A stretch of 64,000 nt of DNA from an uncultured Bacteroidales bacterium (GTDB taxonomy: Bacteria > Bacteroidota > Bacteroidia > Bacteroidales > P3): positions 1 through 64,000 of the forward strand of contig CAJOIV010000003.1 in assembly GCA_905234665.1 (NCBI GenBank), read 5' to 3'. The notes under the pieces are model-generated. The model searched no databases. It was not told where the DNA came from and saw only the letters and a list, made by a program, of their open reading frames with translations. A program made the translations under genes and the position numbers. Shown piece by piece: positions 44,331 to 53,275 of the stretch (within the stretch, counting starts at the first letter, position 1; each line of letters opens with the position of its first letter).

Positions 44331-44376
44331 AAAAAGAAGAAAGGGTCCATTACAATCAGGACCCTTTCTTCTTTTT
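44331..44376. terminator. Bidirectional terminator between hpf and lgt
   Basis: A perfect 18-bp stem (44331-44348 with 44359-44376) has A-rich and T-rich outer ends, so it can terminate both strands. It overlaps the last codons and stop of lgt (stop at 44356-44358). Confidence 0.9.
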
Positions 44377-45273
44377 CTTGTCTTTCTTAGGCTCGCCCAA
44401 GTAGGGGGGCTTGCCGTCGGGAGTGGTGTAGGTGCCTTCTTTCAGTTTACCGTTGTAGGAGAGGAACACGAGGACGACGCCTGCAAGGATGAAGGGGATA
44501 CTGAGCCATTGGCCCATGTCGAGAATCATGTCCTTCTCGAAAGCTTCCTGCTCTTCCTTGATGAATTCTATCAGGAACCGCACACCCCAAAGGGCTATCA
44601 GCCACCAGGCGAAGAGGCGTCCGTTGCGCAGTTCTCCTTTCCTGCGCCGGTAGGCCCAGATGCAGCCCAGGAAGATGAGGAGGTAGGAGAACGACTCGTA
44701 AAGCTGTGTCGGGTGCTTGGGAACGGTTTCGTGGTTGCGCTCGAATATAAAGCCCCAAGGCAGAGAGGTCTCCACGCCATAAATCTCGCTGTTGAAGAGG
44801 TTGCCCAACCGGATAAAGAAACCCGAGAGAGCCACCACCATGACGAGCCTGTCGAGCAGCCACCATGCGTTGACTTTGAACTTGCGGCAATAATACCAAA
44901 TCGTCAGCAGGATGGCGATAGCCGCCCCGTGGCTGGCCAAGCCCTCGTAGCCGGTAAATTCCCCCGTCTGCATGTTGAAAGGCAGGATAATCTCCAACCA
45001 ATGGTCGGAGGTGAGGAAATAGTCTGGCTGATAGAATATACAATGCCCCAAACGTGCGCCCACCAGCACGGCGACGAAAACCCAGACGGTGAGCGTGTCG
45101 AGCAGACGGATGTCCACCTTCTCGCGCTTGAAGATACGGGACAGCACTATATAGCTGAACAGGAAGGCAAAGAGGAACCCGAAGGAGTAGTAGCGTATGG
45201 AAAACGACCCGATGTGTATCATCACCGGGTCGACATTCCAATGGATGAATTGCAGCAACATAGATGCAATCAA
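44356..45273 (-). CDS. lgt: Prolipoprotein diacylglyceryl transferase Lgt
   Basis: The 305-residue membrane protein shows the Lgt signatures I-R-Y-Y-S-F-G near the N-terminus, V-G-A-R-L-G-H-C-I-F-Y, G-L-A-S-H-G-A, I-R-L-G-N-L-F-N-S-E-I-Y-G and H-P-T-Q-L-Y-E-S. It transfers diacylglycerol from phosphatidylglycerol to the lipobox cysteine, so it serves the several lipoproteins encoded here. The C-terminus is a lysine tail (K-K-D-K-K-K-K-K-G-S). The final codons are part of the terminator stem. It is separated from rny by one base. Confidence 0.95.
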   Translation of the reverse strand: MIASMLLQFIHWNVDPVMIHIGSFSIRYYSFGFLFAFLFSYIVLSRIFKREKVDIRLLDTLTVWVFVAVLVGARLGHCIFYQPDYFLTSDHWLEIILPFNMQTGEFTGYEGLASHGAAIAILLTIWYYCRKFKVNAWWLLDRLVMVVALSGFFIRLGNLFNSEIYGVETSLPWGFIFERNHETVPKHPTQLYESFSYLLIFLGCIWAYRRRKGELRNGRLFAWWLIALWGVRFLIEFIKEEQEAFEKDMILDMGQWLSIPFILAGVVLVFLSYNGKLKEGTYTTPDGKPPYLGEPKKDKKKKKGS

Positions 45274-45274
45274 A

Positions 45275-46819
45275 TTACTTTGCGTAGTTCACGGCACGGG
45301 TCTCGCGGATGACCGTCACCTTGATCTGGCCAGGATAGGTCATCTCGTTCTGAATCTGGCGCGAGAGGTCGAGGCTCAGTTTGTTGGCCTCGGTGTCGCT
45401 CACCTTGTCGGCACCCACGATAACGCGCAGTTCGCGACCGGCCTGGATGGCATAGGTCTTCACCACACCGGGATACGACATGGCCATGTCCTCAAGCTTC
45501 TTGAGACGGTTGATATAGGCCTCCACCACCTCGCGGCGGGCGCCGGGACGGGCACCGCTGATGGCATCGCACACCTGGATGATGGGCGAGATGAGGTTGG
45601 TCATCTCCACCTCGTCGTGGTGGGCGCCGATGGCGTTGCAGATATCGGGATTCTCCTTGTACTTCTCGGCCAGTTTCATACCGAAGATGGCATGCGGCAT
45701 CTCGGGATCGGTCTCGGGCACCTTGCCTATGTCATGCAGCAGACCTGCACGCTTGGCCATCTTGGGGTTGAGACCCAACTCCGAAGCCATTGTAGCGGCC
45801 AGGTTGGCCACCTCGCGGCTGTGCTGCAGGAGGTTCTGCCCGTAGGACGAGCGGTACTTCATGCGGCCAATCATGCGCATCAGCTCATGGTTCATATTGG
45901 TGATACCCAGGTCGATGCAGGTGCGCTTGCCGACCTCGGCGATTTCCTGCTCAATCTGGCGGCGGGTCTTGGCCACTACCTCTTCGATGCGGGCGGGATG
46001 GATGCGGCCGTCAGTTACCAGCTTATGCAGCGACAGGCGGGCAATCTCGCGGCGCACGGGGTCGAAACCGCTGATGATGATAGCGTCGGGCGAGTCGTCG
46101 ATGATAATCTCCACGCCTGTGAGGGACTCAAGGGCACGGATATTGCGGCCTTCACGGCCGATGATACGGCCCTTCACCTCCTCGTTCTCGAGGTTGAAGA
46201 CACTGACAGTGTTCTCGACGGCCACCTCAGTGGCGGTGCGCTGGATGCTCTGGATGACAATCTTCTTGGCCTCCTCGTTGGCGGTGATTTTGGCCTCCTC
46301 GACGATGTCGATGATACTGTTGGCAGCCTCGTTGCGGGCCTCTTCGGTCATCGACTCGATGAGGTTCTGCTTGGCCTCCTCGGCGGTCATGCCGGCGATG
46401 TGCTCCAGTTTCTCTATACTCTCGTTGTAGACCTTCTCGACCTCGGCCTGGCGCTTGCGCAGCACCTCGATCTGGTTGTTCAGGTTATCGCTCACCTGCT
46501 TGATTTCGTTGTTCTTCTTCTGCAGTTCATTCACCTGCTGGTTGAGGCTCTGCTCGCGCTGTTTCAGCTTGCGCTCCTCGTCGCGCAGGGCGTTGTTCTT
46601 CTCGTTCACCTGCTTCTCGTGCTCGCTTTTCATCTGGAGGAACTTCTCCTTGGCTTGGAGGATTTTGTCCTTCTTGATGATTTCGCCTTTCTCTTCAGCG
46701 TCTCTCAGCACTTCCTGGCTCTTGGCCAACAATCTGTTGCGCAGCACGCTTGTGGTGAGCCATATACCCACGCCGCCACCTGCGACAATTCCGATAATAA
46801 TTCCAATAACTATGTTCAT
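45275..46819 (-). CDS. rny: Ribonuclease Y
   Basis: The product has 514 residues from ATG 46819 ([10 protein letters not shown]), preferred because the N-terminal membrane anchor starts there. A long coiled coil follows (about 30-190), then a KH domain ([13 protein letters not shown]) and an HD domain ([10 protein letters not shown]). It is a membrane-bound endoribonuclease that starts mRNA decay. It lies downstream of zapA with a structured RNA in the gap. Confidence 0.96.
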   Translation of the reverse strand: MNIVIGIIIGIVAGGGVGIWLTTSVLRNRLLAKSQEVLRDAEEKGEIIKKDKILQAKEKFLQMKSEHEKQVNEKNNALRDEERKLKQREQSLNQQVNELQKKNNEIKQVSDNLNNQIEVLRKRQAEVEKVYNESIEKLEHIAGMTAEEAKQNLIESMTEEARNEAANSIIDIVEEAKITANEEAKKIVIQSIQRTATEVAVENTVSVFNLENEEVKGRIIGREGRNIRALESLTGVEIIIDDSPDAIIISGFDPVRREIARLSLHKLVTDGRIHPARIEEVVAKTRRQIEQEIAEVGKRTCIDLGITNMNHELMRMIGRMKYRSSYGQNLLQHSREVANLAATMASELGLNPKMAKRAGLLHDIGKVPETDPEMPHAIFGMKLAEKYKENPDICNAIGAHHDEVEMTNLISPIIQVCDAISGARPGARREVVEAYINRLKKLEDMAMSYPGVVKTYAIQAGRELRVIVGADKVSDTEANKLSLDLSRQIQNEMTYPGQIKVTVIRETRAVNYAK

Positions 46820-46878
46820 TTGTTGATACTGTGTTTGTTTGTGGGGATGGGCTGAGGCTCTTCGGGGGTGCACTCAGT

Positions 46879-47037
46879 AAAAAAGGCTGCACCGACCTCC
46901 TCCGGGAGTTGTGGTAAACTCTGAAAAGATAAGATTTGAGTGCCGGACGTATCAGCCATACAACCTACCCGTCCCTGAGCTTACTCGGTTTGTAAAAGGT
47001 GTTGAGTTTACAAACTGTTTTGGAACTCAGTGCAGCC
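46879..47037 (-). ncRNA. ssrS: Probable 6S RNA between zapA and rny
   Basis: The 217-bp gap between zapA and rny is not coding but is highly structured. A closing stem GGCTGCAC (47037-47030) pairs perfectly with GTGCAGCC (46892-46885) and is followed by six T residues on the minus strand. Inside are GTTTGTAAA/TTTACAAAC and GGACG/CGTCC hairpins. In E. coli ssrS follows zapA, so position, length (about 159 nt) and closing stem favour 6S RNA. The interior looks more branched than E. coli 6S, so another Bacteroidales structured RNA remains possible. The 5' end overlaps the zapA stop, and no TAnnTTTG box lies just upstream, so it may be processed from the operon transcript. Confidence 0.6.
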
Positions 47038-47330
47038 TATCCTTCGGTTTCCGCTCTGTCCAGCAATTGACTTATGGCGTTGAGCCGTGATTCCAATCCG
47101 TTGCTTTGGTAGCTCCGCTGTCCCTGCATCTTGATAAGGTTGGTTATCTGCGTCAACGACACCATTGCCAGTAAGTCCTGGCCGTCTTGGTGGCCGTAAC
47201 GTTTCCCATAGTCGCGGGCCTGCTGTTCTATCAGGTCGGCGGCCTTGCGCAAATACTGCTCTTCGCTGCCACTGATTTTCAGTTTGTATTTGCGGCCCAG
47301 GATGGTGACTGTTACGGGAAGTTCGTCCAT
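47037..47330 (-). CDS. zapA: Cell division protein ZapA
   Basis: The 97-residue product has a ZapA globular start (V-T-V-T-I-L-G-R-K-Y-K-L-K) followed by R-K-A-A-D-L-I-E-Q-Q and a C-terminal coiled coil. ZapA cross-links FtsZ filaments at the division ring. It lies 9 bp after the coiled-coil gene and shares its promoter. Confidence 0.88.
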   Translation of the reverse strand: MDELPVTVTILGRKYKLKISGSEEQYLRKAADLIEQQARDYGKRYGHQDGQDLLAMVSLTQITNLIKMQGQRSYQSNGLESRLNAISQLLDRAETEG

Positions 47331-47339
47331 GGTTGATGC

Positions 47340-47660
47340 TTATTCTTCGGGTTGCGCTGTGGCCTCTGCGCCGGTCTCATTTATCATTGCCAGACTTTTG
47401 TCTATATTGCGTATCAGTTGGTTAATCCTCAGTTTCAATTCTGTAGTATCACCCTTCTGAGTCAGCTTTTCCCCTAGTTTTAATAATTTGTTTTCTTCTT
47501 TTAAGTTTGATATTATTGTGTTTTGTTGCTTTGTCTGCTCCTGCAGGTCTCTCAGCTCTTCTGCCAGGCTCTTCTCCTTTGCACGCAGACGGGCGTTCTC
47601 TTCCAGCAAACGCGTTGCCTTCCGTTCGATGTCTGCCACTATGGTTTCGATGTCTAACAT
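47340..47660 (-). CDS. Coiled-coil protein upstream of zapA
   Basis: The 106-residue product is almost entirely a heptad coiled coil (about residues 5-65, with L-L-E-E-N-A-R-L-R and L-A-E-E-L-R-D-L-Q-E-Q) with a short acidic tail (Q-P-E-E). It has no signal peptide. Its place at the head of the zapA operon suggests a divisome-related partner, analogous in style to ZapB, but homology is not shown. Confidence 0.7.
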   Translation of the reverse strand: MLDIETIVADIERKATRLLEENARLRAKEKSLAEELRDLQEQTKQQNTIISNLKEENKLLKLGEKLTQKGDTTELKLRINQLIRNIDKSLAMINETGAEATAQPEE

Positions 47661-47691
47661 GGTGTACTGATTCTACACTACAAAAAGCGTG

Positions 47692-47723
47692 CAAAAATAC
47701 ATATTTTCCCGCACATAGGCAAA
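47692..47723 (-). promoter_or_regulatory. Promoter of the coiled-coil/zapA operon
   Basis: On the minus strand TTTG (47723-47720), a 20-bp spacer and TATTTTTG (47699-47692) match the Bacteroidota consensus exactly, about 31 bp before the start codon at 47660. Confidence 0.82.
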
Positions 47724-47876
47724 AAATATTTTCCCTTCCCTTGGCGGGGAGTCGCTATCGGACTAATCTACAAACCTTTATTCTTATTATGAATATTTAC
47801 CTCTCTATCTTGCGCGCGTCTCTATAATAGGGAAAACCGCCCTGTACAGGCGGCATTTTCATCTGTTGGCGATGAC

Positions 47877-47916
47877 AAAAAAGTAGTCGCACCCCTCTTT
47901 TCAAGGGGCACGACTG
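47877..47916 (-). terminator. Terminator after rpsU
   Basis: A 12-bp stem with a 2-nt internal mismatch (arms about 47885-47896 and 47904-47915) is followed on the minus strand by six T residues. It lies about 30 bp beyond the bS21 stop. Confidence 0.8.
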
Positions 47917-47945
47917 CTTTGGCTGATGCGAAGCTTGGGGACCGA

Positions 47946-48143
47946 CTACTTGTCGAGCTCCTGCTGGCGCAGGTGCTGTACGTAGATGGCCTTCTGCCTC
48001 CGTTCCCGGTTGATAACGGAAGGTTTGGTGAATTTCTGACGTTCGCGAAGCTCTTTCACAACGCCAGTCTTCTCGAACTTTCTTTTCAACTTCTTAAGGG
48101 CTTTCTCGATGTTGTCGCCCTCTTTAATAGGAACTACGATCAT
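47946..48143 (-). CDS. rpsU: Ribosomal protein bS21
   Basis: The 65-residue basic protein has the bS21 start (I-V-V-P-I-K-E-G-D-N-I-E-K-A-L-K-K-L-K-R) and the K-F-E-K-T-G-V motif. It is part of the 30S subunit near the anti-Shine-Dalgarno. In Bacteroidota bS21 helps sequester the 16S tail, which fits the absence of clear Shine-Dalgarno sequences here. It lies 66 bp after the bL28 gene. Confidence 0.95.
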   Translation of the reverse strand: MIVVPIKEGDNIEKALKKLKRKFEKTGVVKELRERQKFTKPSVINRERRQKAIYVQHLRQQELDK

Positions 48144-48209
48144 GTTTCTTACCTCTTTCTTGTTAAAGGATGAATAAAACTATTAATAAGACTCTTGTCT
48201 TCTAAAGGG

Positions 48210-48449
48210 TTAGAACTGCAGGTGACCCTGGGCGGCAGCGTCGTTGAGGGCGGCCACAATGCCTTTCTTGTTGATGATACGCATGCCCTTGGCACTCACC
48301 TTCAAGGTGATCCACATATCCTCTTCGGGGATGTAGAACTTCTTTGTCTGCAGGTTGGGAGAGAAGGTTCTCTTCGTATGGATGCGGGAATGGGAAACAT
48401 TGTTGCCCACAATCACTTTCTTACCGGTAATTTCACAAATCTTTGACAT
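48210..48449 (-). CDS. rpmB: Ribosomal protein bL28
   Basis: The 79-residue product starts at ATG 48449 (M-S-K-I-C-E-I-T-G-K-K); the longer frame is not credible. It has G-N-N-V-S-H-S, R-T-K-R-T-F and a C-terminal L-K-V-S-A-K-G-M-R-I-I-N-K-K-G typical of bL28. In other Bacteroidetes bL28 is commonly followed by bL33; here it is followed by bS21. Confidence 0.95.
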   Translation of the reverse strand: MSKICEITGKKVIVGNNVSHSRIHTKRTFSPNLQTKKFYIPEEDMWITLKVSAKGMRIINKKGIVAALNDAAAQGHLQF

Positions 48450-48517
48450 TTTCTGTATACTTTTTAATGAATAATGACGTTGTTTTACGTGTGCTTCCTT
48501 TCGGGAAAAGCGGGTGC

Positions 48518-48547
48518 AAAAGTCGGACTTTTTTTTGACATGACAAA
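48518..48547 (-). promoter_or_regulatory. Probable rpmB promoter
   Basis: TTTG (48547-48544), 18 bp and GACTTTTG (48525-48518, one mismatch to TAnnTTTG) lie about 70 bp upstream of the bL28 start on the minus strand. Confidence 0.5.
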
Positions 48548-48889
48548 GATTTTGGCCTCCCCTGACGGCCAAAATCAGGACTTTTAACATATCGTATTTT
48601 GATGTACATTATCTACCAGTGTATTACAAAGAACCGAGAACAAATATTTAACACAGGTTTCCCAAGCACTTAGCGCCTCATAACTTGTTCAAAACACCCG
48701 AATCGACCCCTAAAAAACCAAAATTCGGGGTGTCTTGGATTGCACTTTTCCACTGCATGGGTTCTTCATCACTTGCGTTCTGCGTTTTAGGCGGTTTTCT
48801 GCCGGCATCCCCGCCTGATGGGTCTTCGCCATCTATACAATAAAGTTTCCTTTTCTGCGTTAAAAGGAGACGTTAACTTTCCCCCTCCT
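48548..48889. other. Intergenic gap between rpmB promoter and mutY
   Basis: No credible coding frame, RNA gene or repeat is seen in about 340 bp. A short imperfect inverted repeat (CCCCTAAA near 48710 with TTCGGGG near 48730) is the only structure noticed. The mutY promoter must lie here but no good TAnnTTTG box was found. Confidence 0.5.
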
Positions 48890-49948
48890 ATGTTCACAGA
48901 CAAACTCCTCAACTGGTATTCCGAGAACGGGCGCGACCTCCCCTGGCGCAGGACAGACAACCCATACTACATCTGGCTCTCGGAGATTATCCTCCAGCAG
49001 ACCCGCATAGAACAAGGCAGGGCCTATTACGAACGCTTCATTAAAGAGTACCCCTCCGTCCGCCATCTGGCCGATGCCACTGAGGAACAAGTGCTGAAGA
49101 CATGGCAGGGGCTCGGATACTACTCGCGGGCCCGCAACCTCCATGCCGCCGCAAGGCATATAGCTCACGACCTCGGGGGACGGTTACCCGACACCTACGA
49201 GGGCATCCTCGCCCTCAAAGGCGTAGGGCGCTACACAGCCGCGGCCATCGCCTCTTTCGCATTCCGCCTCCCCCACCCCGTCATCGACGGCAACGTCTAC
49301 CGGTTCATCTCGCGCCTCTACGGTATCTACACTCCCATCGGCACCGACGCTGCCTACCGCGAGTTCGAGACGCTTCTCACACACTTGATAGACCGCGAGC
49401 GCCCCGACCTTTTCAACCAGGCACTCATGGACTTCGGCTCCACATGGTGCAAGCCCACAGGATGCGACTGCGGCAACTGTATCTTCGCACAGGAATGTGT
49501 GGCCCGCCGTGAAGGCAAAGTGGCCCTGCTGCCGGTCAAACCCGACAAAGTGCAAGTGAAACCACGGTATTTCTATTATATAGATGTCCAATGGCCTGAC
49601 GAGGGTGACACCATGGCGCTGGTGCACAGGCGCGAGGCGGGCGACATCTGGCAGGGGCTCTACGAACTCCCCCTCTGCGAGACCTCCAACACCCTCGCCG
49701 ACGAGGAGACTCTGCCATACCTCCGGCAGCAGCTCATCCAATGGTTCGGCACAGAGCCCAACGAAATCCTCGCCGGCCCCTGCTTCCGGCACCAATTGAC
49801 CCACCGCCTCATCACCGCCCGATTCTTGCAAGCGAGATACAGCCACCGGCCTTCTGCAATACCCGAAAAGTTCACTGTCGTGAGGCGTGACGAGATGAAG
49901 AAACTACCCGTCCCACGACTGATAGACAAGTACTTGAAGTCCCTGTGA
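48890..49948 (+). CDS. mutY: Adenine DNA glycosylase MutY
   Basis: The product has 352 residues from ATG 48890 (M-F-T-D-K-L-L-N-W-Y); the upstream extension is not conserved-looking. It has the helix-hairpin-helix L-K-G-V-G-R-Y-T-A-A-A, the catalytic Asp in V-I-D-G-N-V and the cluster ligands C-x6-C-x2-C-x5-C (C-K-P-T-G-C-D-C-G-N-C-I-F-A-Q-E-C). The C-terminal NUDIX-like domain recognises 8-oxoG. It removes A opposite 8-oxoG. The mutY-ssb order is common in Bacteroidota. Confidence 0.96.
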   Translation: MFTDKLLNWYSENGRDLPWRRTDNPYYIWLSEIILQQTRIEQGRAYYERFIKEYPSVRHLADATEEQVLKTWQGLGYYSRARNLHAAARHIAHDLGGRLPDTYEGILALKGVGRYTAAAIASFAFRLPHPVIDGNVYRFISRLYGIYTPIGTDAAYREFETLLTHLIDRERPDLFNQALMDFGSTWCKPTGCDCGNCIFAQECVARREGKVALLPVKPDKVQVKPRYFYYIDVQWPDEGDTMALVHRREAGDIWQGLYELPLCETSNTLADEETLPYLRQQLIQWFGTEPNEILAGPCFRHQLTHRLITARFLQARYSHRPSAIPEKFTVVRRDEMKKLPVPRLIDKYLKSL

Positions 49949-49981
49949 ATAACTTTGCCACGATAATCCCGCAAAAAGTGG

Positions 49982-49989
49982 TATCTTTG
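49982..49989 (+). promoter_or_regulatory. -7 element of ssb
   Basis: TATCTTTG lies 62 bp before the ssb ATG. A TTTG at 49954-49957 is 24 bp upstream, slightly long for a -33 box. Confidence 0.65.
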
Positions 49990-50051
49990 CATTTGGTTAT
50001 TTATCCGTAGTACGTATATCAAAGTATTATAAATTAGTTAGGTAAACAAAC

Positions 50052-50498
50052 ATGACTGGCGTAAACAAAGTAATTCTCCTTGGCAATCTGGCCAAGAACC
50101 CCGATGTAGTGGCATTCCCGCAGAACAAAAGCAACGGCACCGCCGGCGTAGTGAAGAAAGCCTCCTTCCCGGTGATGACTTCCGAATACCGTAGAAACCG
50201 TGATGGTGAACGGACCGAACACAGCGAACGGCATAATGTCGTCTGCTGGTACTCCCTGGCCGAAATCGCCGAGAAAATCCTCCGCAAAGGATCCCTTGTC
50301 TATGTAGAGGGCAAGCTCCAAACCCGTTCGTGGGAGGACAAGGAAGGCAACAAGCACTATATCACCGAAATCATTGCCGATAGTTTCAACGTCATCGCCA
50401 ACCGCAACCGTCCCGACGAGGCTCCCGCCCAGGAACCCGACCCTCTCTCGACCATCCTCAACAACGAGACTGAACCCCTCGGCGACCTTCCCTTCTAA
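50052..50498 (+). CDS. ssb: Single-stranded DNA-binding protein
   Basis: The 148-residue protein has the SSB OB-fold start (N-K-V-I-L-L-G-N-L-A-K-N-P-D), W-Y-S-L-A-E-I-A-E-K-I-L-R-K-G and V-Y-V-E-G-K-L. The short tail ends in D-L-P-F, the acidic tip that recruits repair partners such as RecQ. The interior loop is a little longer than in E. coli. The U32 gene follows 11 bp later. Confidence 0.95.
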   Translation: MTGVNKVILLGNLAKNPDVVAFPQNKSNGTAGVVKKASFPVMTSEYRRNRDGERTEHSERHNVVCWYSLAEIAEKILRKGSLVYVEGKLQTRSWEDKEGNKHYITEIIADSFNVIANRNRPDEAPAQEPDPLSTILNNETEPLGDLPF

Positions 50499-50509
50499 CC
50501 CTTGAGTCT

Positions 50510-52333
50510 ATGACTCTTGAACTCCTGTCGCCCGCCAAGAACCTGGAACAGGGACGCGAGGCTGTTAACCACGGCGCCGATGCGCTCTATATCGGTGCAC
50601 CGGCTTTCGGTGCGCGTGTGGCGGCAGGCAACAGCATCGAGGAGATAGAACAGCTGACACGCTATGCCCACCGCTATCACGCACGTGTCTATACCACTGT
50701 CAACACGCTCCTCTTCGACGAGGAGGTGGATGCCGCCGTCCGTCTTCTCCACCAGCTGTACAACGCGGGGGTCGACGCAGCCATCATCCAGGACCTCGGC
50801 CTGCTGGAATGCGATCTGCCCCCCATCGAGCTGCATGCCAGCACCCAGACACACAACGCCTCCATCGAGCGCGTAAAGTTCATGGAACAAGTGGGGTTCG
50901 CCCGCGTCATCCTTGCCCGCGAGACCTCATTGGAGCAGATGAAATCCCTGCGGCAGGCCACCCATGTGGAACTCGAGGCTTTTGTGCAGGGGGCCCTCTG
51001 CGTCAGCTACAGCGGCCAGTGCTACCTCAGCCAGTTTATCAACGGTCGCAGCGGGAACCGCGGATGCTGCAGCCAGCCCTGCCGGTCGGCCTACGACCTC
51101 GTCGATGCCCAGGGACGCGTGCTCCGCAAAGACCAGCACCTCCTCTCCCTCCGCGACTTCTCGGCGGCACGGCACCTGCAGGAGATGGCCGACGCAGGCA
51201 TCACGTCGTTCAAGATAGAGGGCCGCCTCAAGGATATGGCCTACGTGAAGAATGTCACCGCCTACTACCGCCAACTGCTTGACAACATGATGTCCCACGA
51301 CGGGGAATATCGTCCCGCCTCCTCCGGCAAGTGCACCTTCTTCTTCACTCCCGACCTCGAGAAGACATTCAACCGTGGATTCACCGACTATTTCCTGCGC
51401 GGGAGGCAACCGATGGCGACACTTACCACGCAAAAGTCTCTCGGCAAGCGCCTTGGCAAGGTTACGCGCCTCGACCGCAACAGCATCACCGTCGACACAC
51501 GCGAGACTCTCACCCCTGGCGACGGACTCTGTTTCTTCTCCCCCAAAGGCGAACTGGTAGGCTTCCAGGTGAACCATGTGCAGGGCCGCACCCTCCAGCC
51601 CAACCGTATGCCCGACGGGCTGGCCGTGGGCACCCTCCTCTGGCGCAACAACGACCAGGCCTTCGAGCGACAGCTGCAAGGCCGCACTGCCGAGCGCAAG
51701 ATAGACATAGATGCCATACTTTCAGGCACTCCCGACGGCCTCATGCTGACGTTGACCGATGACGACGGCACCCGCATAGAAGTCTCCATTGCCTGCACCA
51801 AGGAACCCGCCCAGAACCCGGAGAAAGCCCAAGAGCAGATGGCTCGTCAGCTCAGCAAGACAGGCGACACCCCCTTCCGCATCGCCCGTTTCGAGAACCG
51901 TTGCCCACAGCCGTGGTTCCTTCCGGCGGCCCTCCTCAACGACCTCCGCCGCCAAGCCCTCACGCAGTTGGAGGAGGCCCGTGTCGCCGACCATCTGGCA
52001 CGACGTGGCCACTGCCCTCCCCTTGCCGAGAGACAAGAGAACAGTACCCCCTATTTCGAGACCATTCTCGACTACCGCGCCAATATTCTCAACACGAAGG
52101 CTGAGACCTTCTACCGCCGCCACGGCGTGGAAGAAATGGAATATGGCCTCGAAAAGACCCTCGACTACGACGGCAAAGCCCTCATGACCACCAAGTATTG
52201 TCTGCGTTACGAGTTGGGCATGTGCCTCAAAGAGCACCCCGACACCGCCGGAGACCTATTCTTGAAGAACAACCGCAACCGCTTCCGCCTTGTCTTCGAC
52301 TGCCGTCGTTGCGAGATGCAGATCCTGCCCTGA
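50510..52333 (+). CDS. Peptidase U32 family protein (RlhA/TrhP-like RNA hydroxylation)
   Basis: The 607-residue product has the U32 TIM-barrel domain: L-L-S-P-A-K-N-L-E, H-G-A-D-A-L-Y-I-G and E-A-F-V-Q-G-A-L-C-V-S-Y-S-G-Q-C-Y-L-S. A cysteine group (G-C-C-S-Q-P-C-R) follows, which in the family binds an iron-sulfur cluster, then F-K-I-E-G-R-L-K-D. An extended C-terminal region ends in further cysteines (C-R-R-C-E). E. coli relatives RlhA and TrhP hydroxylate rRNA C2501 and tRNA U34 using prephenate-linked chemistry. The length is nearer RlhA, but the exact target is not decided. Confidence 0.88.
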   Translation: MTLELLSPAKNLEQGREAVNHGADALYIGAPAFGARVAAGNSIEEIEQLTRYAHRYHARVYTTVNTLLFDEEVDAAVRLLHQLYNAGVDAAIIQDLGLLECDLPPIELHASTQTHNASIERVKFMEQVGFARVILARETSLEQMKSLRQATHVELEAFVQGALCVSYSGQCYLSQFINGRSGNRGCCSQPCRSAYDLVDAQGRVLRKDQHLLSLRDFSAARHLQEMADAGITSFKIEGRLKDMAYVKNVTAYYRQLLDNMMSHDGEYRPASSGKCTFFFTPDLEKTFNRGFTDYFLRGRQPMATLTTQKSLGKRLGKVTRLDRNSITVDTRETLTPGDGLCFFSPKGELVGFQVNHVQGRTLQPNRMPDGLAVGTLLWRNNDQAFERQLQGRTAERKIDIDAILSGTPDGLMLTLTDDDGTRIEVSIACTKEPAQNPEKAQEQMARQLSKTGDTPFRIARFENRCPQPWFLPAALLNDLRRQALTQLEEARVADHLARRGHCPPLAERQENSTPYFETILDYRANILNTKAETFYRRHGVEEMEYGLEKTLDYDGKALMTTKYCLRYELGMCLKEHPDTAGDLFLKNNRNRFRLVFDCRRCEMQILP

Positions 52334-52714
52334 ACGGCCAGCCCTACAGAGATTACTCTCTCCCTACCGACCCACTTTTGCAGTCTCCAACTAAGAAAAG
52401 ATTTCACCCTCTTGTAAAAATAGTTTGGATAGTTAATATATTTTCGTATCCTTGCATCGTGAAAATACGGAGTACAACTCCTTAGATTATCGTTTCTTAT
52501 GTAGCTATTCCAATGATAGAAAGATCCCTGAAAATCACTGATGCAAAGGATGATAGCGTAGATTCAGACACCAAGTACAACATTATTGTGCAAAGGCAAT
52601 AAGAATTTCTGAATTTCGGTGCAAAAATGCGAAATTCCCAAGATTTTCAATTTTGTCGGAATCTCCCGTCAACATCAGGCTGCTGTCGTACATTGGAACC
52701 GTGGTAGAGAGTAA
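52334..52714. other. Intergenic border of the accessory island
   Basis: About 380 bp with no gene. It holds the left copy of the 38-bp direct repeat (52558-52595) and an 8-bp hairpin GAATTTCG/CGAAATTC (52611-52637). Base composition turns AT-rich here. Confidence 0.6.
52558..52595. repeat. Left 38-bp imperfect direct repeat bounding the accessory island
   Basis: It begins GTAGATTCA and ends TTGTGCAAAG. It matches the copy at 56185-56222 at 32 of 38 positions and contains a small dyad around CAACA. Confidence 0.65.
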
Positions 52715-52927
52715 TCAAAGTGTACCACCCATTCTACGACAATAGGCAGAGAGGTCGCGCACGTTGGATGCGAACGACTGCGTGTGGAGGTAGCCGTACT
52801 GACGGTCGTATAGATCCAAAGCCTTATACTGGCTCAGGTACTTAGCTGCCTCTGTTGTCATTATCCCATAATGCTCAGCAAACTCCGCAATAAGCGCCAC
52901 CACATATTGTGCCTTGTCTGATGCCAT
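52715..52927 (-). CDS. DUF3791-like small protein
   Basis: The 70-residue product (V-V-A-L-I-A-E-F-A-E-H-Y-G-I-M-T-T-E-A-A and Y-G-Y-L-H-T-Q-S-F near the C-terminus) resembles the DUF3791 family. That family is frequent in gut Bacteroidota and Firmicutes and is often beside DUF3990 in presumed toxin-antitoxin or phage-defence modules. No DUF3990 partner is visible here, so it may be an orphan. Function is unknown. Confidence 0.65.
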   Translation of the reverse strand: MASDKAQYVVALIAEFAEHYGIMTTEAAKYLSQYKALDLYDRQYGYLHTQSFASNVRDLSAYCRRMGGTL

Positions 52928-52952
52928 AGTTGTTCTATTGTTTATTTAGTAT

Positions 52953-53273
52953 TTAGATAATGTGATTATACTGTTTTTCGTATGTGTGTTTATAACCTAG
53001 AAATTGCTGGAGACTTTGGTCGCAAAAGGTTTCTACAATTTTTTCTGCCAAGGGTTTGTCTTTTTCTGGTATGATAGGTTCGATAAGTTTTAGCAATACT
53101 TTACCTTCTTCTTTTTTGTATTCTACACCACGATGGATGTCCTCCTCGGAAATCTGATAATATTGCCCACGTCGCATTGCACTTATAAACTCACACAAGT
53201 GCACATGACTGTCAGAATTGTTCCTTGCGACATCACTACTTTGGAATAGTTCAAAGATGTCTTTTTCGTTCAT
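52953..53273 (-). CDS. Hypothetical protein (106 aa)
   Basis: I do not recognise this 106-residue, soluble-looking, Glu/Lys-rich protein. It has no signal peptide or membrane helix. It starts 2 bp after the stop of the UPF0489 gene, so the two form one transcription unit. Its AT-rich codon use matches the island and not the flanking genes. Confidence 0.65.
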   Translation of the reverse strand: MNEKDIFELFQSSDVARNNSDSHVHLCEFISAMRRGQYYQISEEDIHRGVEYKKEEGKVLLKLIEPIIPEKDKPLAEKIVETFCDQSLQQFLGYKHTYEKQYNHII

Positions 53274-53275
53274 AA

